Origin: Pasteurellaceae bacterium
Lineage (GTDB): Bacteria; Pseudomonadota; Gammaproteobacteria; Enterobacterales; Pasteurellaceae
NCBI GenBank assembly: GCA_900756875.1
Contig: CAAELW010000244.1
Coordinates: 1 to 12,096, forward strand
Reading direction: 5' to 3'
Length of the DNA stretch: 12,096 bases
Shown here: positions 6,848-12,096 of the stretch, one piece after another
Layout: each line of letters begins with the position of its first letter
Numbering within the stretch: the stretch's first letter is position 1
The notes under the pieces: generated by a model
Told to the model about the DNA's origin: nothing
What the model saw: the letters and a program-made list of their open reading frames with translations, nothing else
The model's database searches: none
Position numbers and translations under genes: made by a program

Positions 6848-9265
6848 TTAATAATAAATAGAGAAGTTTAAATTTCCGAAATTGTTGAATTCAGCACTGC
6901 CGTCGTAAATATTCTTTTTACGCCCGATTTCATAAGACACGCCAAATTTTTTACTCACACGCCATTGGTGTCCGTAACTTATCGACCACATTTTTTCTCG
7001 GCTGAGTGCTGCCTGTTTATAAGCACCCACACTGGCTTTGAGATGGTGATTTAAGACTAAGCCATAATTAAGTGGTTGGTAGTAACTTAAATCTGCACCG
7101 AATTCCAAGCTTGTCGCTTTTGATGGGTTGTAATATTCAGCAGAATCAATGGTTTTATTTTTGCTGTAATCGACTCTGAAATTGTTGGTTAGCGCCCAAC
7201 GGTCATGTTTGAATGTATTGAGATTCAACCAGAAATTAGCGTCTTTTCTTAAGTTGCCGTCATCAAATTTCATGATGCCACCACCTAGTCCAGCTTGGAA
7301 AATATCGGAATAGGAATAGGTGGTAGAGAAACCAATATCTTTGGTATACACACCTTTATTGATGGCTTTAACTGGGGTGCCGCTACCATTAATATTGGCG
7401 TCTAAATTAAATGACCAATGTTGGTTGAGGGTATAATTTACTTCCGTTGAGAAATAGGCTTTATCATTAAGCTTAATGCCTTTCCCGCTTTCCATTTTTA
7501 CTTGGAGTGGATAGAAATTGAGTTCAGTACCTACACCAATTCGACGCGAAATAAGGCTTTCTCTGTCATAAGGGGAGCGAGTTTCTAAGTAATGAACGTA
7601 GAGATCGTGACCATTTGTTGTTTTAGGTGTGTAAATCGCATAATCTTGACTACTTTCATTGCTATAGCTTATTGGTGAGGTGCGATGCTGTAAGCCGACG
7701 CTCCCTACAACTTTGCCAGAACGTGCTTGTTCGTAATGGTTTATGAGGGATTGTGCAGACTGACGTTGTTCTTCATTCATTGAATCAATTGTTTTTGAAA
7801 CTGTTGGTAAATCATTTTGACTTAAGGCAGTTTCAGCCAGGTTATTACGAGCTTCTTGCTGATCATTTTTACTCAAAAAATAACCAGCTTTTTCCGCCCA
7901 TAATTTGGCATCATCATAATTGCCGCGATTTCTCTCAAGTTCCGCTTTTTGCAACATAACCCATGGGTCACCAGGCGTTTTGTTAAATAGACGATCATCA
8001 ATAAGTTGCTGAGCCAATTTGCTGTTACCACGCCATAACGCCAAACGTGCCAAACCAAAATAGCGAGAATCGTAGCCTGGATTCAGAATTTTTGATGTTC
8101 GGGTATAGTCATTGATATAAACATTTGAATTCATACGCTCTAAATATTGTTGCGCCAATTCAAATTTGCCTGCATCGCTTGCAGTAAGAGAGAGTTTATG
8201 AAGTAAACCATCGCTCACAGCGAGTTTATTGTGTAAGGCTTGTTGTTCAATTGCTTGATAAATCGCTAATGCTTTGAGTGGTGAGCCTTTTGCTGCCCAA
8301 TAATCACCAAAGGCTTCTTCTAAATACGCGGGCACATTAGGTTGAGTCTGTAATGTATTGAAGTCATCCTCTATTTCATCAAATTTATTTAATCGGACAC
8401 CCATCACAAAACGATCTTGCAATGCTTGTTGATACAAAGGATGTTCAGGGTTAATTTTGGCCAAAAGTGCGGTCAATTCTTCAAATGATTTTTCTTGTTG
8501 TGTAGGCGTTGTCGCATTTTTTGAAGAGGTAATTGTCTTACCATGCTCAAACCACATCATGTCTTTTTGATTGAATTGATTAGGATAGGCTTTTTGTAGT
8601 TTCTCTTGTAATGGTTGAAGGTTGTATTTCGATGCCAAACGATACAACTCTCTCATTAAGGTGATATTTTTTGGATTTTGTTCTAACTGACGTTGCCAAC
8701 GGCCAAGTTTAGCCATGTCGGGTTCGGTGAAATCAAGCAAATAGCTTTCCGCATCAAGGTAAGCATTATCTTGTCCAAAACGTTTCTTATAAACATTCAG
8801 TGCATTTTTTGCCGCAGTGTAGTTTTTGGTTTCAGTGGAGGCTAATGCGCCACCAAGCCATCCATTTGGATTATCAGGGAATTGCTTTTGCAATTGGGAA
8901 TAGAATGCAACGGCACGGTCGTATTGTTTTTCATTTCGAGCGGCTTTGCCTAAATTTTCCAGTTCATTTTGAGAAAATTGCGCTGGTGCGCAGCTTTCGC
9001 AAAGTGAAAGTGCTTTAGCGGATTGATTCGTCCTCAGATAGAGTGTAATTAAATCATCGCGCACTTTAATATCGTTTGTCCTCTTAAATAAGGCCTCAAG
9101 TTTTGGAATGGCTTGATTTAATTGGGCCTCTCCTTGACGGGAGAAAATGATGATATTTTCTCGTTCGGTATCAATAGAGGAATTTTGGGCATAGGCAACC
9201 TGTACTACTGAGGTACTGACACCCGCTAATAGCATTGCCTTAAAGACATGGGCTAGAGATTTCAT
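6848..9265 (-). CDS. pgaA: PgaA, outer-membrane PNAG export porin with periplasmic TPR domain
   Basis: Exports partly deacetylated PNAG across the outer membrane; its periplasmic TPR repeats bind PgaB and the polymer. The 805 residues agree with E. coli PgaA (807). Residues 1-26 are a signal peptide (cut after AYA). About 40-515 is a helical repeat region with TPR-like units (for example around 103-130, 134-163, 329-360 and 434-463). From about 517 to the end there is a run of alternating polar/hydrophobic strands forming the beta-barrel, ending in aromatic residues (FSIYY). A CxxC pair, C89/C92, lies in the TPR part. It is the first gene of pgaABCD, so the operon promoter should lie in 9266-9410. 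The ATG at 9265 lacks an obvious strong Shine-Dalgarno. Sequence identity to E. coli looks low; domain plan and operon position make the call firm. Confidence 0.94.
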   Translation of the reverse strand: MKSLAHVFKAMLLAGVSTSVVQVAYAQNSSIDTERENIIIFSRQGEAQLNQAIPKLEALFKRTNDIKVRDDLITLYLRTNQSAKALSLCESCAPAQFSQNELENLGKAARNEKQYDRAVAFYSQLQKQFPDNPNGWLGGALASTETKNYTAAKNALNVYKKRFGQDNAYLDAESYLLDFTEPDMAKLGRWQRQLEQNPKNITLMRELYRLASKYNLQPLQEKLQKAYPNQFNQKDMMWFEHGKTITSSKNATTPTQQEKSFEELTALLAKINPEHPLYQQALQDRFVMGVRLNKFDEIEDDFNTLQTQPNVPAYLEEAFGDYWAAKGSPLKALAIYQAIEQQALHNKLAVSDGLLHKLSLTASDAGKFELAQQYLERMNSNVYINDYTRTSKILNPGYDSRYFGLARLALWRGNSKLAQQLIDDRLFNKTPGDPWVMLQKAELERNRGNYDDAKLWAEKAGYFLSKNDQQEARNNLAETALSQNDLPTVSKTIDSMNEEQRQSAQSLINHYEQARSGKVVGSVGLQHRTSPISYSNESSQDYAIYTPKTTNGHDLYVHYLETRSPYDRESLISRRIGVGTELNFYPLQVKMESGKGIKLNDKAYFSTEVNYTLNQHWSFNLDANINGSGTPVKAINKGVYTKDIGFSTTYSYSDIFQAGLGGGIMKFDDGNLRKDANFWLNLNTFKHDRWALTNNFRVDYSKNKTIDSAEYYNPSKATSLEFGADLSYYQPLNYGLVLNHHLKASVGAYKQAALSREKMWSISYGHQWRVSKKFGVSYEIGRKKNIYDGSAEFNNFGNLNFSIYY
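8465..8473 (+). repeat. DNA uptake signal sequence (Haemophilus type)
   Basis: Exact AAGTGCGGT core inside pgaA, on the strand opposite to the gene. Confidence 0.9.
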
Positions 9266-9277
9266 TTTAAGTTCTAC

Positions 9278-9296
9278 TATATTAATAATAATTATC
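9278..9296. promoter_or_regulatory. Weak Fur-box-like sequence at the pgaA promoter
   Basis: The plus-strand 19-mer matches the Fur consensus at 15 of 19 positions, including the outer ATTATC. It is made only of A and T except for its last base, so chance is a real alternative. It lies 13 to 31 bases upstream of the pgaA start. Confidence 0.3.
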
Positions 9297-9317
9297 TAGT
9301 GCTTCGTTATTTCAGAC

Positions 9318-9335
9318 AGTGTAAAGAAGTGTAAG
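9318..9335. promoter_or_regulatory. Direct repeat resembling a CpxR box, upstream of pgaA
   Basis: AGTGTAA occurs at 9318-9324 and 9328-9334, one helical turn apart. Read as GTAAA-N5-GTAAG (9321-9335) it is one base from the E. coli CpxR pattern GTAAA-N5-GTAAA. Response regulators of the OmpR family bind such repeats. Its centre is about 44 bases upstream of the start predicted from the -10 GATAAT. Confidence 0.35.
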
Positions 9336-9410
9336 TTTTGCAAAGTGGTCGGATCTCTTTGCGGGCAATGGAAAATATTAATTGCGTATGAACGCAGGTG
9401 TTTTAGATAG

Positions 9411-9444
9411 AAAAATAGGCGTTTTAGTAAAATAAAACGCCTAT
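9411..9444 (-). terminator. Intrinsic terminator of the fec operon
   Basis: A perfect 12-bp stem (9415-9426 with 9433-9444) with 6-base loop and core AGGCG/CGCCT. On the minus strand it is followed by TTTTT (9415-9411), overlapping the stem end. It lies about 38 bases after the fecE stop and separates fec from pga transcription. Confidence 0.92.
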
Positions 9445-9448
9445 CTTA

Positions 9449-9470
9449 TATATTAGAGATATATTAGAGA
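9449..9470. repeat. Two perfect tandem copies of an 11-mer
   Basis: TATATTAGAGA is repeated head to tail (9449-9459 and 9460-9470) between the fecE stop and its terminator. It looks like a small slippage duplication; no function is evident. Confidence 0.85.
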
Positions 9471-9482
9471 AGTGATTGAGCG

Positions 9483-10250
9483 TTATTTCAAAATAAACAT
9501 CGGTGTGTTACTGATAGGATCACGATGAATGATGACATCCAAATCAAACACATCCTTCAGCAACCCTTCGGTCATGACCTCATCAGGTGTGCCTTGTGCC
9601 ATTACGGCACCTTTTTTCATGACGATTAAGTGATCGCAATAGCGGCAGGCTTGGTTGAGGTCATGTAACACTGTAATTACGGTTTTGCCGTTTTGTTGCA
9701 TTTGTCGCATCATGCCCATGAGTTCTGCTTGGCGGTTTAAATCCAGATAAGTGGTAGGCTCATCAAGTAGCACTAATTCAGCATCTTGCGCAAGTGTCAT
9801 GGCTAAAAATACCCGTTGTTGCTGACCACCAGATAAATCGGAAACCAACTGTTCGGCGAGTTCGGCAGTTTGTGTTTGCGCCATCGCCCAAGTGACCAAT
9901 TCTTCATCTTTTTGACTGAGTTTACCCCATAGATTTAAGTAAGGCGAACGCCCGTAAGCGATCAATTCGCGCACTTTTATCCCTTCAGGTACCAAGTGTT
10001 GCTGCGGGAGAAAAGCCAATTCTTGGGCATATTCTTTAGGGCTTTTTTGCCAAATGTCCTTGCCTTTATGGGTGATTGAGCCTTGCTTCGGTTTAAGCAG
10101 GCGAGCCACCGCTTTTAATGTGGTGGACTTACAGCAACCATTTGGGCCGATTAACGCAATCACTTTATTTTTCGGGAATTTTAGCGACAGATTTTTAACC
10201 ACGAGTTTATCTTGATAACCTAAAGATAAATTATTGATTTCAATGCTCAT
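9483..10250 (-). CDS. fecE: FecE, ATPase of ferric-dicitrate-type ABC importer (altered Walker A)
   Basis: Cytoplasmic ATP-binding subunit that powers iron-chelate import through FecC/FecD. The 255 residues equal E. coli FecE in length, and blocks such as LTPEGI-like VPEGI, LNLWGKLS and HDLNQA closely resemble it. The Q-loop Q83, signature LSGGQQQR (139-146), Walker B LVLLDEP (D163/E164) and H-loop H196 are intact. The exception is Walker A at residues 35-43: it reads GPNGCCKST, with Cys at position 40 in place of the near-invariant glycine before K41. The codon is TGT (10133-10131), one G-to-T change from GGT. Such a change would be expected to weaken ATP binding, so the transporter may be impaired, or this may be a sequencing error. 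The start ATG overlaps the fecD stop by one base (TAATG). A terminator follows. Confidence 0.93.
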   Translation of the reverse strand: MSIEINNLSLGYQDKLVVKNLSLKFPKNKVIALIGPNGCCKSTTLKAVARLLKPKQGSITHKGKDIWQKSPKEYAQELAFLPQQHLVPEGIKVRELIAYGRSPYLNLWGKLSQKDEELVTWAMAQTQTAELAEQLVSDLSGGQQQRVFLAMTLAQDAELVLLDEPTTYLDLNRQAELMGMMRQMQQNGKTVITVLHDLNQACRYCDHLIVMKKGAVMAQGTPDEVMTEGLLKDVFDLDVIIHRDPISNTPMFILK

Positions 10251-11233
10251 TATTTAGTTCTCATCAATAAGTAGAAGAAATATGGCGCACCGATAATCGC
10301 GGTCAGAATACCCGCTGGTAGTTCAGTTGGTGGGTCAATCACCCGCGCCAAAATATCCGAAAGTTGTAATAAGAGGGCGCCAATAATCAAGGCCGCCGGT
10401 AATAGGGTGCGATGTCTGCCGCCGACTAAACGACGGGCAAGATGCGGCGCAACCAAGCCTAAAAAGGCAATCGGACCACAAATTGCTACGGCCGTAGTGG
10501 AAAGGGCGACCGCTAGCACTAAAACGCTGATTTGCACTTTATTTACCGTCACGCCAAGGGTTGAGGCTTTGTTTTCACCTAAACCAAGGGTGTCGAGATC
10601 GCGACAGAAAATAAATGGCAAGGGTAGCAACACTACTAACCATGGCAATACCACATTCAAATAAGACCAGCTGCGCCCCCATAGGCTTCCTGTAAGCCAT
10701 AACATCGCTGTATTGATCTCGACCGGATTGGTAAGCATCAGATAATGACTAATGGCTGCCCACAATGCGGAAAGTGCGACCCCAATGATTGCCATTTTAA
10801 TAGGGCGGAAGTTAAAACCGCACACGATCCATAAAATGACAAAAGAGAGCACTCCACCTAAAAAGGCAAAAATTGGCATCCAGTAAAATGCTAAGTTTGG
10901 TAAGAACATCAATACCGAAACAGCAACTAACCCTGCCGCATTGTTAATCCCTAAAATATCGGGAGAGGCAAGTGGATTGCGTACTACGCTTTGCACTAAC
11001 ACACCGGAAATCGCTAAGGCTCCGCCTAATAAAATCGCTAATACCGCACGAGGTAGGCGATATTCCATCAAGGTAAAATAGTTTTTATCGTCAGGCTGAA
11101 AGGCCGCCCAAATTTCCTCAAAAGAAAGCGTATAAGTGCCAAGTCGAATACTCAATCCAAAGAGTAGTACCATCAGACTGAGCGTGACGACATAAAAGCC
11201 GATAGCGCGAAAAGATACATGAGAAGCTCGCAT
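10250..11233 (-). CDS. fecD: FecD, permease subunit of ferric-dicitrate-type ABC importer
   Basis: Inner-membrane permease of the FecCD/BtuC family that forms the channel with FecC. The 327 residues (E. coli FecD 318) hold about nine to ten hydrophobic segments. Family blocks are LMEYRLPRAVLAILLGGALA (55-74), RNPLASPDILG (85-95), LWLTGSLWGRSWS (178-190), the ATPase-contact loop GPIAFLGLVAPHLAR (253-267) and ELPAGILTAIIGAP (304-317). These resemble E. coli FecD more closely than BtuC or FhuB. Its ATG shares one base with the fecC stop (TAATG) and has AGAGGAAG (11247-11240) six bases upstream. Its own stop overlaps fecE in the same way, so the three subunits are translationally coupled. No break or missing element is seen. 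Confidence 0.95.
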   Translation of the reverse strand: MRASHVSFRAIGFYVVTLSLMVLLFGLSIRLGTYTLSFEEIWAAFQPDDKNYFTLMEYRLPRAVLAILLGGALAISGVLVQSVVRNPLASPDILGINNAAGLVAVSVLMFLPNLAFYWMPIFAFLGGVLSFVILWIVCGFNFRPIKMAIIGVALSALWAAISHYLMLTNPVEINTAMLWLTGSLWGRSWSYLNVVLPWLVVLLPLPFIFCRDLDTLGLGENKASTLGVTVNKVQISVLVLAVALSTTAVAICGPIAFLGLVAPHLARRLVGGRHRTLLPAALIIGALLLQLSDILARVIDPPTELPAGILTAIIGAPYFFYLLMRTK

Positions 11234-12096
11234 TAGTGTCTTCCTCTGGCAAATAATACAAAGACTGGGGCACCGATTAAGGCAAGCACCGCACCAGCAG
11301 GCACTTCGCTAGGGAAGTTCACCGCACGGGCAATGGTATCTGCAGCGAGCATTAAAATTGCGCCGAGTAACATTGCCATAGGGAGCGATTTTCGCAAGTC
11401 ATAACCAATCCAATAGCGGGCAAGGTGGGGCACGAGTAAGCCAATAAAGGCCACAGGGCCAGCAACACTCACGCTTGAGCCCACAATCAATAACGCCATG
11501 ATGTTAGCGTACCAACGTAAACGGAAGAGATTGATACCTAGCGAACGAGCGGATTCATCACTTAAATTGAGTAAATTCAAACGACTGGCAAAAAGCAGGC
11601 AGAAAAGTGCGGTCAAAATAAAGAACGGAAATAACGTCAATAATTCATTCCAACGGGCATGTGCAATGCCGCCAGCTAGCCAGCTCATAATACCGAAGGC
11701 ATGATCTTCCGCGATAATGAGCACCAATTTCGTGAGCGCGGCACAAAGTAGTGATACGGCAATCCCCGCTAAAATCACTCGGCTACGATCTCCACTATTA
11801 TCTTTCCATCCGTTGCTGATCAGCATCACCACAAACCAACTCAGACCGCCGCCGATACTAGCCACTAAGGCAATGCTATAACCAGAAAGAATCAAGGGGC
11901 TAAACGCACTGGCGGTTACCATGGCAAGACTAGCTCCAGAGTTCACGCTGAGTAGCGTAGGTGAAGCAAGCGGGTTGCGCGTAATGGTTTGTAACAACGC
12001 CCCCGCCACCGCAAGATTGGCACCTAAAATCATGCCAACTAATGCGCGCGGTAGGCGTAAATCGGTTACCGTAATTTTTGCAATTTCATCGCCATC
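11233..12096 (-). CDS. fecC: FecC, permease subunit of ferric-dicitrate-type ABC importer (5' end outside window)
   Basis: Second inner-membrane permease of the importer. The frame stays open to the window edge: 21 codons precede the internal ATG at 12033 and contain the family block DLRLPRALVG, so the ATG at 12033 is not the start. The visible 287 residues correspond to all but about 45 N-terminal residues of E. coli FecC (332). Strongly matching blocks are RNPLASPTLLSVNSGASLAM, AEDHAFGI-SWLAGGIAHARW, LNLLNLSDESARSLGINL and VAGPVAFIGLLVPHLARYW. The gene order C-D-E is that of the E. coli fecABCDE operon, so the substrate-binding protein FecB and the operon promoter would be expected just beyond the right edge. 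That is an inference. Confidence 0.95.
   Translation of the reverse strand, partial: DGDEIAKITVTDLRLPRALVGMILGANLAVAGALLQTITRNPLASPTLLSVNSGASLAMVTASAFSPLILSGYSIALVASIGGGLSWFVVMLISNGWKDNSGDRSRVILAGIAVSLLCAALTKLVLIIAEDHAFGIMSWLAGGIAHARWNELLTLFPFFILTALFCLLFASRLNLLNLSDESARSLGINLFRLRWYANIMALLIVGSSVSVAGPVAFIGLLVPHLARYWIGYDLRKSLPMAMLLGAILMLAADTIARAVNFPSEVPAGAVLALIGAPVFVLFARGRH
11605..11613 (+). repeat. DNA uptake signal sequence (Haemophilus type)
   Basis: Exact AAGTGCGGT core inside fecC, on the strand opposite to the gene, followed by an A-rich stretch. Confidence 0.9.

Larger units (their letters stand above)
9266..9410 (-). promoter_or_regulatory. pgaA upstream region with candidate promoter and operators
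   Basis: This is the only non-coding stretch that can hold the pga operon promoter. Candidate -10 elements on the minus strand are GATAAT (9296-9291) and TATAGT (9281-9276). Neither has a good -35, suggesting an activator. Further upstream are a 7-base direct repeat with a 10-base period (9318-9334) and a 14-bp palindrome (9383-9396). No small ORF or RNA gene is evident. Confidence 0.5.

Noticed and set aside
9340..9362. GCAAAG/CTTTGC inverted repeat upstream of pgaA
   Set aside because: Only six base pairs with an 11-base loop and no U-tract; too weak to call a terminator or riboswitch.
9483..10250. Calling fecE a pseudogene
   Set aside because: Only one residue is aberrant; the frame, length and all other ATPase motifs are intact, so loss of function is not shown.
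10407..10664. Plus-strand ORF of 85 codons inside fecD
   Set aside because: Basic, low-hydrophobicity translation of the complement of a membrane gene; no start signal or family resemblance.
12031..12033. ATG at 12033 as the start of fecC
   Set aside because: The frame is open to the window edge and the upstream codons encode the conserved RLPRALVG block, so the gene begins outside the window.

Overview
The window is a chromosomal segment of a Pasteurellaceae bacterium, most like Haemophilus (H. parainfluenzae-like) or a close relative. Six exact copies of the Haemophilus-type DNA uptake core AAGTGCGGT (either strand) lie in 12 kb, two of them paired as a terminator hairpin. The DNA is AT-rich and every protein resembles gamma-proteobacterial families. 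The exact species cannot be fixed from the sequence alone.

Layout. At 1-546 (+) is the 3' part of hslO (redox chaperone Hsp33), ending in a strong bidirectional terminator. At 588-1454 (-) is a secreted alpha/beta-hydrolase of the IroE/Fes-like esterase group, whose promoter carries a good Fur-box match. It is divergent from pckA (1670-3286, +), ATP-dependent PEP carboxykinase, which has a CRP-like site placed ideally for class II activation. Convergent with pckA is a complete pgaABCD operon on the minus strand (9265 down to 3381) for making, deacetylating and exporting the biofilm polysaccharide poly-beta-1,6-N-acetylglucosamine (PNAG). Upstream of it, also on the minus strand, are fecC (5'-truncated by the window edge), fecD and fecE. 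These encode the inner-membrane permeases and ATPase of a ferric-dicitrate-type importer, translationally coupled by TAATG overlaps and closed by their own terminator at 9411-9444.

How the genes relate. PgaC/PgaD polymerise PNAG at the inner membrane, PgaB trims it in the periplasm and PgaA exports it through the outer membrane. FecCDE and the Fur-linked esterase point to iron acquisition from citrate and possibly from ester siderophores. pckA is central metabolism (gluconeogenesis, or CO2 fixation in Pasteurellaceae).

I see no mobile element, CRISPR array, RNA gene or clearly new system. The most surprising observation is in FecE: the normally invariant glycine before the Walker A lysine reads as cysteine (GPNGCCKST), in an otherwise intact gene. 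Other points of interest are the Fur box on the esterase promoter, the CRP site of pckA, the operator-like repeats upstream of pgaA, and two departures of the Pga proteins from the E. coli pattern (PgaB without a lipobox, and a short PgaD).
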